Below, one piece after another: positions 36,222-46,969 of a stretch of 64,000 nt of DNA. Every line of letters starts with the position of its first letter. The first letter of the stretch is position 1. The notes under the pieces were generated by a model. It searched no databases and was not told the DNA's origin. It worked only from the letters and a program-made list of their open reading frames with translations. The DNA comes from Marinobacter sp. NP-4(2019) (GTDB lineage Bacteria > Pseudomonadota > Gammaproteobacteria > Pseudomonadales > Oleiphilaceae), in assembly GCF_003994855.1 (NCBI RefSeq), contig NZ_CP034142.1, forward strand, positions 1,674,001 through 1,738,000, in the 5' to 3' direction. A program made the position numbers and the translations under genes.

Positions 36222-36254
36222 AATTCGGTTCTCCTGTCAGAAAAAGTGTCGGGC

Positions 36255-37463
<1,209 letters not shown>

Positions 37464-37650
37464 TGCTATTCCTCTGGTGGTTATTGTTTCGGGACGATGG
37501 TCCGATGTACTAACCATAGCGGGTTGCAGGTGCCGCGGGTAATGACGCCGGCTGCCAATCGCATTGGCGAAACTGCTCATGATGTCCATGACAAGCTAGC
37601 AAGTGGCATCTATGGTTTAAACACAGGCCTAGGTAAACGGGAGGGTGAGG

Positions 37651-37914
37651 ATGTCCCTGAGAGACGGAATCGATAATTTCTACGAACGGCTGGTAGTGGA
37701 TGCGATTGATGCCACCCGGCTGGACTCCGACACCACCGACTTTCTGACCGATGTGATGTGCGTAGCGCTCAACCGGTTGCCAACACGCTATTACCGCCAT
37801 TCCATCGATATGATGTTTTATCTGGGCGATGACGAACTGAAAGGCATGAAACAAAAATCCCTGGCCGCCGTTAAGGAGGCCAGGGATTTCGTGGAGAGCC
37901 ATCAGCGGAACTAA
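37651..37914 (+). CDS. ComFB family protein
   Basis: An 87-residue protein of the late competence ComFB type: LRDGIDNFYERLVVDAID, then FLTDVMCVALNRLPTRYYRHSIDMMFYL, which carries the conserved CxALNRLPxRY block. The ATG at 37651 has GGGAGG at suitable spacing; GTG 37645 overlaps that RBS. ComFB domains have been reported to bind cyclic dinucleotides in other bacteria; here no partner shows its role. Confidence 0.8.
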   Translation: MSLRDGIDNFYERLVVDAIDATRLDSDTTDFLTDVMCVALNRLPTRYYRHSIDMMFYLGDDELKGMKQKSLAAVKEARDFVESHQRN

Positions 37915-37941
37915 AGGCCATCAGCGGAACCAAGGGCCTTT
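37898..37941. repeat. Direct repeat and hairpin between comFB-like and DUF349 genes
   Basis: GCCATCAGCGGAAC occurs twice (37898-37911, 37917-37930), the first copy running into the ComFB stop codon. AAAGGCC (37913-37919) also pairs with GGCCTTT (37935-37941), a possible weak two-way terminator for the convergent genes. Confidence 0.45.
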
Positions 37942-37953
37942 AGCAGACAGCCC

Positions 37954-40425
37954 TCAACGGAGCATTGCAGAAATCGCCTGGTTGAGGCGGGCAGCCAATT
38001 GGCTGTCCAGCGCTTCCTGCGGCTGCTGTAAGCACCAGTTTGCCACCAGCAATTCCAGTTGACGGTTCTTGTCAGTATCCGTACCGCCTGAGTTCCCCAT
38101 ACCATCAGCCAGACGTTGAACCTGAATCTCCATTCGCCGTCCCTGTTCCGAATCCGGGGAGGGTGAGCCGGTCAGGATCTCGGCGCGAATGACCAGTTCC
38201 CTGGCGTCCATGGCCTCCAACTCGCTGGTCAGCGAGGACCATGACGCCGGAATGCCAGCGGTGTCCAGGTTTCCGTCCAGCCGGGCCTGGATGTGCGTTT
38301 GCCAGGATTGCACTTTGTCCCTGATTTTCAGGGATTCCAGCCTCTCGCTTAATCTGCGTTTTTCATGTGTTATGCGCTCCCGAACCTGCGGGGAAACAGG
38401 CTCCGACGCAATGGTTTTGAGGTCAGCCAGAGCATTCTCAATGACGCTGGCATCAGGCTCATCGTTGTTCACAGCCTGGCATGGCGCGAGTACGGTTTCC
38501 GCTCGTTTGTCTGCCTCCCGGGTAGCTTCCTGTTGTTCCGATTTCCGGGCATCGCGACGCGCAAAGATTTCGTCGCAGGCTTTGCGGAAAGCCTGCCATA
38601 GTTTGCGGTCTTCCCGGTGTCTTGTAATGCCGATCTGTTTCCATTCGGTTTGCAGTGCCTTGGCCCGGTCCATCGCTTCTGTTAACGGCTCATGGCTGAT
38701 CAGGGCGTTGGCACGTTCGACGATGTCCTGCTTCAGTGCTTCGTTCTTCTGACGTTCGGCATCCAGCGGGGATTCCAGCTTTTTCAGCAAGCTGTCAAAC
38801 CGTTTCTGTACCGGGCGATTATCGCGAAACTCAATGGGCCAGGCTGCTTTCCATTCCTGACGTGCGGTTTGGTGAATACGTTCGGCCGATTTCCAGTCGA
38901 TAGTGGACCAGTCTGCGTTGTTGAGAAAGGTTTCCAGTTCCTCACAGATTGCCTTCCGTTTCTCCAGATTGGCCTGCTTGAGGCCGGATTTTGCGGAGAA
39001 ATAGGCCTTGCACGGTTCGTAAGCCTTGTCCGAGGCAGCCTTGAAACGGCTCCACAGTGCCCGGTCAGACGATCCGCCCAGTTCTCGCCATTCATTCTGG
39101 AGTTCATGGATGCGCTCAGCCTTGGCTTCCGGCTCCATCGGCTGGTTCGCCAGATATTCCATCTGTTCACACAGGGCGATCTGTTTGGGTTCCGTTGCAA
39201 AACCCTGCCAATCCGTCAGTTCCCTGAGTTGGCCGCCCAGTAACTGCATACGCGACTGGAAAGGTTTGCCGTGCCGGTGGTCCAGTTCCTTGAGTTGATG
39301 CTGGGCGTGTTTGAACAGCTGCCTGGACTCCTTGAGTTGCTTTGCTTCCAGCGCCGCATCCAGTTTTTGAAGGGTGGTCTTGAGGGTCTCAACCTGTTGT
39401 TTCTGTTCCTGGTTGTCACGCTTCGGGGGCGTGTTCGCCCTTGCGGCACCTGCGATCTTGTAGGCAGCCTCCAGTTGCGCAGGCCGGCTGAACTCTTCCG
39501 GCCATTCAACAGCCTTGATCAGTTCCCGGGCACTGTTTTGCACGCTTTCATCCCCAGGCTGGGCCTCTGCCATGGTGGACAGTTCATCCTTATGCTGGGC
39601 CAGTCGTTTCAGCGCTGCTATGTAATGACGGAGCGGCTGCATCCGGTTCTCGTAGGCTTTCTGTTCGTGCTTTTCAACCGCTGTCTCCCGAGTGGCTTCC
39701 AGCCAGCGGTTTTCCTGGGTCTTCTGTAGCGCATCCAGCGAGGCCAGCGAGGGGATCTGATCCGGTGAGTGTTGGCGGAGCTCATCCAGCGTCGTTTGCA
39801 GCAGCTCAAGGGTTTCCGCCCGTTGCTTCTGCTGTTCCTGCTGCCGGATCGCCTGTTCGGCTTCGGATTTCAGTTGCTCAACCCTTTCCCGACAACGGCG
39901 TACCGCCTCCAGGAAGTCCGTGGTTTGCTCTGTCGAGGCCTCCTTTTCAACCTCTGACCATTGTTTCAGCAGGGTGTCCAGGCGCGCTTCATACAGCTTG
40001 GTGTCCTCGCTGCGAGCCTGGTCCCGAGCCTGGGCTACCAGAGTCCCGATTCGTTCCCGGGTTTTTTGCTGCTGCTCCTCCTTGCTGCGGATGTCCTGCA
40101 AGGTCTGGCGGACAAGTTGATACACTGTTTTGTCACGGCCTTTGGCTTCTTTCTGAACCCGTTGCAAGCGGGCTTTGTCTGTGAGCTGTCGGGCCGCTTC
40201 GCTCCGGATATCCGCGGTTAATCCACCGATGGCCAGTTTTTCCAGTTGTTCACCGGTAGGGGCATTGGCCAGTTGCTGCTGCTGTTCCGCGCGCTGTTCT
40301 TTTCTGGGGTCCACGTCCGGAGCGTCCACTTGCGGGGAGAGTGCGGGTTTTGCCGTACCCGGTGTCGCTCCCGACTTGCCGGTGGATTTACGGTTCTTGA
40401 ACAGTTTCTGGATGAATGCAGCCAT
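37954..40425 (-). CDS. DUF349 coiled-coil protein
   Basis: An 823-residue, Gln/Lys/Glu-rich, mostly helical protein without signal peptide. Repeated W-containing blocks such as LQNEWRELGGSSDRALWSRF, QTARQEWKAAWPIEFRDNRP and LQTEWKQIGITRHREDRKLW are DUF349 units. The ATG at 40425 has AAGGA upstream and starts AAFIQKLFKNRKSTG. DUF349 proteins are widespread in gammaproteobacteria and their function is unclear. Divergent from recX. Confidence 0.85.
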   Translation of the reverse strand: MAAFIQKLFKNRKSTGKSGATPGTAKPALSPQVDAPDVDPRKEQRAEQQQQLANAPTGEQLEKLAIGGLTADIRSEAARQLTDKARLQRVQKEAKGRDKTVYQLVRQTLQDIRSKEEQQQKTRERIGTLVAQARDQARSEDTKLYEARLDTLLKQWSEVEKEASTEQTTDFLEAVRRCRERVEQLKSEAEQAIRQQEQQKQRAETLELLQTTLDELRQHSPDQIPSLASLDALQKTQENRWLEATRETAVEKHEQKAYENRMQPLRHYIAALKRLAQHKDELSTMAEAQPGDESVQNSARELIKAVEWPEEFSRPAQLEAAYKIAGAARANTPPKRDNQEQKQQVETLKTTLQKLDAALEAKQLKESRQLFKHAQHQLKELDHRHGKPFQSRMQLLGGQLRELTDWQGFATEPKQIALCEQMEYLANQPMEPEAKAERIHELQNEWRELGGSSDRALWSRFKAASDKAYEPCKAYFSAKSGLKQANLEKRKAICEELETFLNNADWSTIDWKSAERIHQTARQEWKAAWPIEFRDNRPVQKRFDSLLKKLESPLDAERQKNEALKQDIVERANALISHEPLTEAMDRAKALQTEWKQIGITRHREDRKLWQAFRKACDEIFARRDARKSEQQEATREADKRAETVLAPCQAVNNDEPDASVIENALADLKTIASEPVSPQVRERITHEKRRLSERLESLKIRDKVQSWQTHIQARLDGNLDTAGIPASWSSLTSELEAMDARELVIRAEILTGSPSPDSEQGRRMEIQVQRLADGMGNSGGTDTDKNRQLELLVANWCLQQPQEALDSQLAARLNQAISAMLR

Positions 40426-40520
40426 CAGGGTATCCTTGAATATTGAAACCAGTTCCCGGTGTGGGGCACAGTGTGCCGGCACCGACCATCGGCGTCCCAA
40501 AACAGGGGCCGGAGAAGTCA

Positions 40521-40592
40521 GCGGGCTGCGGGATATCGCAGCCGCTTTGGTACAGGGGGGCAGTGCCCCGCCTGGTTAGCCAGAGGGGCACT
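40521..40592. other. Two tandem hairpins between DUF349 and recX genes
   Basis: GGCTGCG (40524-40530) pairs with CGCAGCC (40537-40543). Next, AGTGCCCC (40562-40569) pairs with GGGGCACT (40585-40592), with an inner CTGG/CCAG stem. They occupy the divergent intergenic region 39 bases before recX and may regulate it or terminate readthrough. Confidence 0.45.
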
Positions 40593-40630
40593 AGTCTAGC
40601 GTTTTGTTCGTGTTTGCGGGAAGGGTCAGA

Positions 40631-41110
40631 ATGGCAAAACAGGAAAATCCGGATGATCAGGAATACAAAGCCCGTTCGGCTGCGTTGCGCCTGTTGGCCC
40701 GACGAGAGCATAGCAGGGTGGAACTCAGCCTGAAGCTGCGGCAGCGGAAGATTGAAAAAGGGATCATCGACCGGGTACTGGATGACTATGAAGCGGAAGG
40801 GTGGCTGGATGACGACCGCTTTGCCGATATCTATGCCCGTCAGCGCATGGATCTCGGTTACGGTCCGTTGCGCATTCTCGCGGAACTCCAGCAACGGGGC
40901 GTCCATCGCACCCCGGCCTGCGTCGGTGAAATGGATGACGGTGACTGGTCGGAGATGGCCATCCGGTTACGTGTAAAGCGTTTTGGGGGCATGGATATCC
41001 GTGAAGACTGGGAAGAGAAAGTGAGGCAGGCGCGATTCCTGACACGCCGTGGATTTGCTGCTGGCCATGTTGAAGCTGCGCTCGAGCATGTGGAGCCCGA
41101 CAACGGGTAG
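40631..41110 (+). CDS. recX: Regulatory protein RecX
   Basis: A 159-residue three-helix-repeat protein: ARSAALRLLARREHSRVELSLKL, then GWLDDDRFADIYARQRMDLGYGPLRILAELQQRGV and RRGFAAGHVEAALE. RecX inhibits RecA filament growth. recA is not adjacent here, unlike in many gammaproteobacteria where recX follows recA. The ATG at 40631 is chosen over 40604 because it gives the normal N-terminus and an RBS. Confidence 0.9.
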   Translation: MAKQENPDDQEYKARSAALRLLARREHSRVELSLKLRQRKIEKGIIDRVLDDYEAEGWLDDDRFADIYARQRMDLGYGPLRILAELQQRGVHRTPACVGEMDDGDWSEMAIRLRVKRFGGMDIREDWEEKVRQARFLTRRGFAAGHVEAALEHVEPDNG

Positions 41111-41125
41111 CATGGGAACAGGATA

Positions 41126-42640
41126 TTACAGAGTGGGAGGGATCATGCCCAATTCCCGCGGCAACATCGCACGCATGTCGCCATCGGAAGTTGGCCCTGT
41201 TTCATTCTCACCGCCTTCGGCACCCTCCAGTTCCACGAACCAGGGTTCTTTCGGTGCGGAGCGATCCTCTTCAGGCTCGGTCATCCAGGCCAGGACATCG
41301 TAATATCGACGGATATTCTGCACATAGATCACCGGCTCGTGCCCACGGGCGTATCCGTATCGGGTCTTGGAGTACCATTCCTTCTGGGCCAGCAGTGGCA
41401 GGAATTCCTTGACGTCCATCCAGCGGTCCGGGTTCCTCCCGGCGTCCTCGGTCAACCTCCTGGCATCCTCCAGATGACCAAATCCGACATTATAGGAAGC
41501 CAATGCAAACCACGTCCGATCCGGCTCGGGAATACGTTCAGGGATCTGGCGGTGTACGAGGGTGAGGTACTTTGCACCGCCCTGGATACTTTCCTCCGGA
41601 TCCAGGCGGTTGTTGATGCCTATCTGACCTGCGGTGCTCCGGGTCAGCATCATCAGTCCCCGAACTCCGGTAGGGGAAACTGCGTTCGGCCTCCAGTGGG
41701 ACTCCTGGTAGCCGATAGCTGCCAGTAACCGCCAATCGATACCATAATCAGCCGCGTAACTGCGGAACAGATCCTCATATTTGGGCAGGCGATTATTGAC
41801 GTGATGGACGAAGGTGCGGGCACCTACGTAATTGAGGCGATCAAGATGGCCATAAAACCGTTCCGCGAGCTGGGCGAGTGTGCCGTTATCCCGAAGTTGC
41901 TCAAGGAATTCCCGGGCAGCCGAGGTCAGTGAATCGTCCTGTTCTGCGGGGAATAGCCAGGCCAACTCCTCGGGTTCCCCCAGAGAAAATGATTCTTTCA
42001 CTTGCGGGAAGTAAACGTGGTTGAGGTCCAGTTCGTTTGAAGACACGACGGCTGTGGAAAACTCACCGGATTCCACCCGTGCCAGGATGCCGGCCGCGTC
42101 CAGCGCGGTGTGAACCTGCCACTGCAGGTCGGGATACTCTGCCCGGAGTGTCTTCAAATGGTGTTCATGATTGCTGTCGGCCACCAGGTGCAGTGTGGTA
42201 CCGGTAAGGTCTTCCACGGTTTCCGGGCGTTCGGTGCCACGATGGTAGACTACGACGGACTCTGCCTGAATGCCTGTTGGGAGCGCATGGTATTTGTCGG
42301 CCAGTTCGGGGCGATTTGACAGGCCTGCCAGCCCGATATGGGCAAAGTTGCGATCGAGTACTGAGAGAATTTCTGTATTGTTCTCGACCACACGAACTCT
42401 CAGCTCGACACCAAGCTCTTCCGCAAACCGTTTGGCGAGCTCATAGTCATAGCCGGTGATGCCGTCCCGGCCCTCGAAATAGATAGAAGGGGCGGTGCGG
42501 GTAATAATATGTAGTACACCTTCCGAGCGGATCTCCTGCAGTGTGGTTGGCCTGGAGCACCCGCTTGAAATGATCACAAAGATAGAAGGTAGCAGCCAGT
42601 GTAAAGCGTGGCTGGTGAAATACAGTCTGAGTTTTGACAA
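41126..42640 (-). CDS. mltF: Membrane-bound lytic murein transglycosylase F
   Basis: A 504-residue lipoprotein. With the TTG at 42640 the protein begins SKLRLYFTSHALHWLLPSIFVIISSGC, a lipoprotein signal with lipobox ISSGC; GGGGAG lies 9 bases upstream. The frame is open further (to 42820) but only adds unrelated residues. After the Cys come an amino-acid-binding-protein-like domain (LHIITRTAPSIYFEGRDGITGYDYELAKRFAEELG) and a C-terminal SLT domain (LAAIGYQESHWRPNAVSPTGVRG with the catalytic Glu). It cleaves peptidoglycan with release of anhydro-muropeptides. Divergent to purL, as in Pseudomonas. Confidence 0.92.
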   Translation of the reverse strand: MSKLRLYFTSHALHWLLPSIFVIISSGCSRPTTLQEIRSEGVLHIITRTAPSIYFEGRDGITGYDYELAKRFAEELGVELRVRVVENNTEILSVLDRNFAHIGLAGLSNRPELADKYHALPTGIQAESVVVYHRGTERPETVEDLTGTTLHLVADSNHEHHLKTLRAEYPDLQWQVHTALDAAGILARVESGEFSTAVVSSNELDLNHVYFPQVKESFSLGEPEELAWLFPAEQDDSLTSAAREFLEQLRDNGTLAQLAERFYGHLDRLNYVGARTFVHHVNNRLPKYEDLFRSYAADYGIDWRLLAAIGYQESHWRPNAVSPTGVRGLMMLTRSTAGQIGINNRLDPEESIQGGAKYLTLVHRQIPERIPEPDRTWFALASYNVGFGHLEDARRLTEDAGRNPDRWMDVKEFLPLLAQKEWYSKTRYGYARGHEPVIYVQNIRRYYDVLAWMTEPEEDRSAPKEPWFVELEGAEGGENETGPTSDGDMRAMLPRELGMIPPTL

Positions 42641-42909
42641 ATCCCTGGTCTCCCCTGGAACTGCTGCAGGACCCTGAGTGTACGACGAACCCGCGTTTGG
42701 CTGATCATTGATCAGTGCGGATCGATCCGGGTTCATACTTGATGGTGGCGTCCGTTGCCACAGAACCATGATCCCCGGTCCAGTTGGGCTGGTCAATAAA
42801 CGTGACCAATTTTTATGCAAAACAATGTCAATTGTACATGGCCGTAATTACACGTGTGGCGCTGTATCCCTGCCACGCTTTCAAGTATCATGGCGGCCTT
42901 TCAGATGGC

Positions 42910-42941
42910 CGGGTGCCTACTGCCAGTTCTGGCAGGCGCCC
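42910..42941 (+). other. Hairpin in the purL upstream region
   Basis: The 336-base gap between mltF and purL is non-coding. CTGCCA (42920-42925) pairs with TGGCAG (42930-42935), extended below a small bulge by GGGTGCC against GGCGCCC. It ends 36 bases before the purL ATG. No purine riboswitch core was recognised; promoters in the gap could not be assigned with confidence. Confidence 0.4.
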
Positions 42942-42976
42942 TGACTTCCCAGTTTCGCGCGATACAGGTTTCTATC

Positions 42977-45900
42977 ATGCTTGAACTTCGCGGCGCTCCA
43001 GCGCTTTCGCCTTTCCGCTCCAGCAAATTGCACGCTCGCCTCCGGGACGTGGTGCCCGAAGTTGAGCACGTCTATGCCGAGTTCATGCACTTTACCGATC
43101 TGGAGCTTGAGCTTTCCGAATCCGAACAGGCGATTCTGGATCGATTACTGACCTACGGCCCCAGTGTCCCGGTGGAAGAGCCGGAAGGGGTTCTGTTTCT
43201 GGTGGTTCCACGCCCCGGTACCTTATCCCCCTGGTCGAGCAAGGCCACGGATATTGCGCGAAACTGTGGCTTGCGCCAGATTCGGCGCATCGAGCGGGGC
43301 ATTGCCTATTATGTTCGGGCCAATCGCAAGCTGAACCTGGAACAGCGCGAGAAAATTGCCGCCCTCCTGCATGATCGGATGACCCAAAAGGTATTCCATG
43401 AGATGGGCGGGGCGGAGCTGCTGTTCAGTCAAGAGGAGCCTCGCCTGTTGAATCGTATTCCGGTGCTGGCCGGTGGTCGCGATGCCTTGGTGGAAGCGAA
43501 CCAGTCCCTGGGCCTGGCGCTGGCTGACGATGAGATCGATTACCTGGTGAAATCGTTCACAGAACTGGAGCGTGATCCCACCGACGTAGAGCTCATGATG
43601 TTCGCTCAGGCGAATTCCGAACACTGTCGTCACAAGATCTTCAACGCTTCCTGGGATATTGACGGGGAAGGGCAGGAAAAGTCCCTGTTCGCGATGATTC
43701 GCAACACCTATGAGATGAACAGTGAAGGTGTGCTGTCTGCCTATAAGGATAATGCGTCGGTCATCCGTGGCAGCCGTGGTGGCCGCTTCTTCCCGGACCC
43801 GGAAACCGGTGTTTACGGGTACAACGAGGAAGACATCCACATTCTGATGAAGGTGGAAACCCACAACCACCCCACGGCCATTGCGCCTGCTGCCGGTGCT
43901 GCAACTGGATCCGGTGGCGAAATCCGGGACGAAGGTGCAACCGGGCGAGGTTCGAAACCGAAGGCCGGGCTGACCGGTTTCACGGTCTCAAACCTGAATA
44001 TCCCTGGCGATCCACAGCCTTGGGAAATCGGTTACGGCAAGCCGGATCGTATTGCCTCGCCACTGGATATCATGATCGAAGGGCCCATTGGTGGCGCCGC
44101 GTTTAACAATGAGTTCGGCCGTCCTAACCTGGCTGGCTATTTCCGCACCTTTGAAGAGCAAGTGCCGGGAGCGGCCGGCGAGGAAGTCCGTGGTTACCAC
44201 AAGCCGATCATGATTGCCGGCGGCCTTGGCAACATTCGTGGTGAACATGTGGAGAAGGGGCATATCCCGGTCGGAGCCAAGCTGATTGTTCTCGGTGGTC
44301 CGTCGATGTTGATCGGCCTCGGCGGCGGGGCCGCCTCCTCCATGGACTCCGGTACCAGCAGCGAAAACCTGGATTTCGCCTCGGTTCAGCGTGACAACCC
44401 TGAAATGGAGCGCCGTTGCCAGGAAGTGATTGACCGCTGCTGGCAAATGGGTGAGAAAAACCCCATTGCCTTCATCCACGATGTTGGTGCCGGGGGCCTG
44501 TCCAATGCCATGCCGGAGCTGGTGAAAGATGGCGGCCGTGGCGGCAAGTTTGAGTTGCGGGATATTCCCAGCGATGAGCCGGGCATGTCCCCGCTCGAGA
44601 TCTGGTGTAACGAATCCCAGGAACGTTATGTCTTGGCGGTTGCTGCCGAGAACCTTGAGCAGTTTGACGCGTTGTGCCGTCGCGAACGTTGCCCCTACGC
44701 GGTTATCGGTGAAGCTACGGAAGCACACCATCTGGAACTGGGTGATTCCTATTTCGACGACAAGCCGGTGGATCTTCCCATGGAAGTGCTGTTCGGCAAG
44801 CCACCCCGTATGCACCGCAGTGTTTCCCGGTCTTCGTTTACCAAGCCAATATTCGAATCTTCAAAGATTGACCTGAACGATGCCATCAAGCGTGTGCTGC
44901 GGTTGCCGTCCGTGGGCTCAAAGAGCTTCCTGATCACCATCGGTGATCGAACTATTACTGGTCTGGTAGCCCGTGATCAGATGGTGGGGCCGTGGCAGGT
45001 GCCGGTCAGTGATGTGGCCGTGACTGCCAGCTCCTTCGATGTCCGCACCGGTGAAGCCATGGCCATGGGTGAAAGAACCCCTGTGGCGGTCATTGATGCT
45101 CCGGCTTCCGGCCGGATGGCCGTGGGTGAGGTGATCACAAACCTTGCGGCGGCACGGATTGCGAATCTGTCAGATATTCGCCTGTCGGCAAACTGGATGG
45201 CTGCTGCCGGTCACCCGGGTGAGGACGAGAACCTGTACGAAACCGTTCGTGCGGTGGGTATGGAACTGTGTCCCGAACTGGGCATTACCATTCCGGTTGG
45301 TAAGGATTCCATGTCCATGAAAACCGTCTGGGATGAGGACAATGGGGAGCAGAAGAGCGTGACATCGCCGCTGTCTCTTATCATCAGTGGTTTTGCACCC
45401 GTGACAGACGTTGCCCAAACGTTGACGCCGCAGCTGATCACAGATGCTGGCGACACCGATCTGATCCTGATTGATCTGGCTGCGGGCCAGAATCGCCTTG
45501 GTGGCTCAGCCCTGGCGCAGGTCTATCGCCAGGTGGGCGCCGTTGCGCCGGATCTGGACGATCCTGAAGACATCAAGGCTTTCTTTGCGGTGATTCAGGG
45601 ACTCAACAGCGACAATAAGCTGCTGGCCTATCACGATCGCTCGGATGGCGGTTTGTTCGTGACTCTCGCGGAAATGAGCTTTGCGGGACGCACCGGTATC
45701 GATATCAAGCTGGATGGCCTGGCAGAGGAGGCCTCCCAGTTTGCCCGGGAGCTGTTCAACGAAGAACTCGGGGCTGTCATTCAGGTGCGCAGAGAGGACA
45801 CCGACTTTGTCCTGCAACAGTTCTCTGGAGCCGGTCTTGGCGATCACACTTCGGTGATTGGCTCTTTGAGAGAGGATGACCGAGTCCGCTTTACTTTCGA

Positions 45901-46882
45901 GGGCACGGCAGTGGTTGATGAGTCGCGGACTGACTTGCAGCGGCTGTGGGCGGAAACAAGCTATCGCGTTCAGTCCCTGCGCGATAATGCCGAATGCGCC
46001 CAGGAGGAGTTCGACAACCTGCTCGACAGGGAAGACCCCGGGCTCAGTGTCGAGCTCAGTTACGATATCAATGAGGATATAGCCGCCCCCTTTGTAAGCA
46101 CCGGTGCCCGGCCCAAAGTCGCCGTGCTCAGGGAGCAGGGCGTCAATGGCCAGGTTGAAATGGCGGCGGCCTTTGACCGGGCCGGATTCGAATCGGTAGA
46201 TGTTCATATGAGTGACCTGCTTTCCGGTCGTATTTCGCTGGAAAGCTTCAACAGCCTTGTGGCGTGCGGTGGCTTCTCTTATGGCGACGTGCTGGGAGCG
46301 GGCGAAGGCTGGGCCAAGTCCATCCTGTTCAGTGATCGCGTCAGGGATCAGTTTGCGGCATTCTTCAACCGTCAGGATACCCTGGCGCTGGGTGTTTGTA
46401 ACGGCTGCCAGATGTTGTCCAATCTCCATGAACTGATTCCAGGCAGTGAGGGCTGGCCGCGTTTTGTGCGTAATCAGTCCGAGCAGTTTGAAGCGCGCCT
46501 GGTGATGGCTGAAGTCATGGCTTCTCCGTCCGCCTTTATGGATGGGATGGCGGGTTCAAGGATGCCGATAGCTGTTGCCCACGGGGAGGGCCGCATCGAG
46601 TTTGGTGGTGCAGCTTCCGCTGCAGCGTTGGAGGAAAACGAGCTGGTGGCCCTGAGGTATGTGGATAATCGTGGACAGGCGACTGTGCGTTATCCATATA
46701 ACCCCAACGGCTCCGAGGCCGGCATTACCGGCGTAACCACGCGTGATGGCCGGGTGACGATCATGATGCCACACCCGGAGCGGGTCTTCCGGGCGGTTCA
46801 GCATTCCTGGCGTCCTGGTGAGTGGCAGGAGGATGGGCCTTGGATGCGGATGTTCCGCAATGCGCGTCGCTGGTTTGGCTGA
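42977..46882 (+). CDS. purL: Phosphoribosylformylglycinamidine synthase (large, fused form)
   Basis: A 1301-residue fused FGAM synthase for step four of purine synthesis. The N-terminal PurS-like part, the synthetase (ANSEHCRHKIFNASW; VETHNHPTAIAPAAGAATGSGGEIRD; GRGSKPKAGLTGFTVSNL) and a C-terminal class I glutamine amidotransferase (KVAVLREQGVNGQVEMAAAF; CNGCQM with the nucleophile Cys; MMPHPERVFR) are all complete. The ATG at 42977 gives the usual start LELRGAPALS; the frame to 42854 is not used. A strong terminator follows. Confidence 0.97.
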   Translation: MLELRGAPALSPFRSSKLHARLRDVVPEVEHVYAEFMHFTDLELELSESEQAILDRLLTYGPSVPVEEPEGVLFLVVPRPGTLSPWSSKATDIARNCGLRQIRRIERGIAYYVRANRKLNLEQREKIAALLHDRMTQKVFHEMGGAELLFSQEEPRLLNRIPVLAGGRDALVEANQSLGLALADDEIDYLVKSFTELERDPTDVELMMFAQANSEHCRHKIFNASWDIDGEGQEKSLFAMIRNTYEMNSEGVLSAYKDNASVIRGSRGGRFFPDPETGVYGYNEEDIHILMKVETHNHPTAIAPAAGAATGSGGEIRDEGATGRGSKPKAGLTGFTVSNLNIPGDPQPWEIGYGKPDRIASPLDIMIEGPIGGAAFNNEFGRPNLAGYFRTFEEQVPGAAGEEVRGYHKPIMIAGGLGNIRGEHVEKGHIPVGAKLIVLGGPSMLIGLGGGAASSMDSGTSSENLDFASVQRDNPEMERRCQEVIDRCWQMGEKNPIAFIHDVGAGGLSNAMPELVKDGGRGGKFELRDIPSDEPGMSPLEIWCNESQERYVLAVAAENLEQFDALCRRERCPYAVIGEATEAHHLELGDSYFDDKPVDLPMEVLFGKPPRMHRSVSRSSFTKPIFESSKIDLNDAIKRVLRLPSVGSKSFLITIGDRTITGLVARDQMVGPWQVPVSDVAVTASSFDVRTGEAMAMGERTPVAVIDAPASGRMAVGEVITNLAAARIANLSDIRLSANWMAAAGHPGEDENLYETVRAVGMELCPELGITIPVGKDSMSMKTVWDEDNGEQKSVTSPLSLIISGFAPVTDVAQTLTPQLITDAGDTDLILIDLAAGQNRLGGSALAQVYRQVGAVAPDLDDPEDIKAFFAVIQGLNSDNKLLAYHDRSDGGLFVTLAEMSFAGRTGIDIKLDGLAEEASQFARELFNEELGAVIQVRREDTDFVLQQFSGAGLGDHTSVIGSLREDDRVRFTFEGTAVVDESRTDLQRLWAETSYRVQSLRDNAECAQEEFDNLLDREDPGLSVELSYDINEDIAAPFVSTGARPKVAVLREQGVNGQVEMAAAFDRAGFESVDVHMSDLLSGRISLESFNSLVACGGFSYGDVLGAGEGWAKSILFSDRVRDQFAAFFNRQDTLALGVCNGCQMLSNLHELIPGSEGWPRFVRNQSEQFEARLVMAEVMASPSAFMDGMAGSRMPIAVAHGEGRIEFGGAASAAALEENELVALRYVDNRGQATVRYPYNPNGSEAGITGVTTRDGRVTIMMPHPERVFRAVQHSWRPGEWQEDGPWMRMFRNARRWFG

Positions 46883-46900
46883 TCATTTCGCTTGAACGGG

Positions 46901-46949
46901 AACCGGCCAGAAGGGTTGTGAAACTGCAACTCCTCTGGCCGGTTTTTTT
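46901..46949 (+). terminator. Intrinsic terminator of purL
   Basis: AACCGGCCAGA (46901-46911) pairs with TCTGGCCGGTT (46934-46944), followed by seven T (46943-46949). Confidence 0.9.
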
Positions 46950-46969
46950 GTGCCTGCAGGCCTCAAATC

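Noticed and set aside
42641..42976. Purine riboswitch before purL
   Set aside because: The conserved purine riboswitch core is not recognisable, only a simple hairpin.
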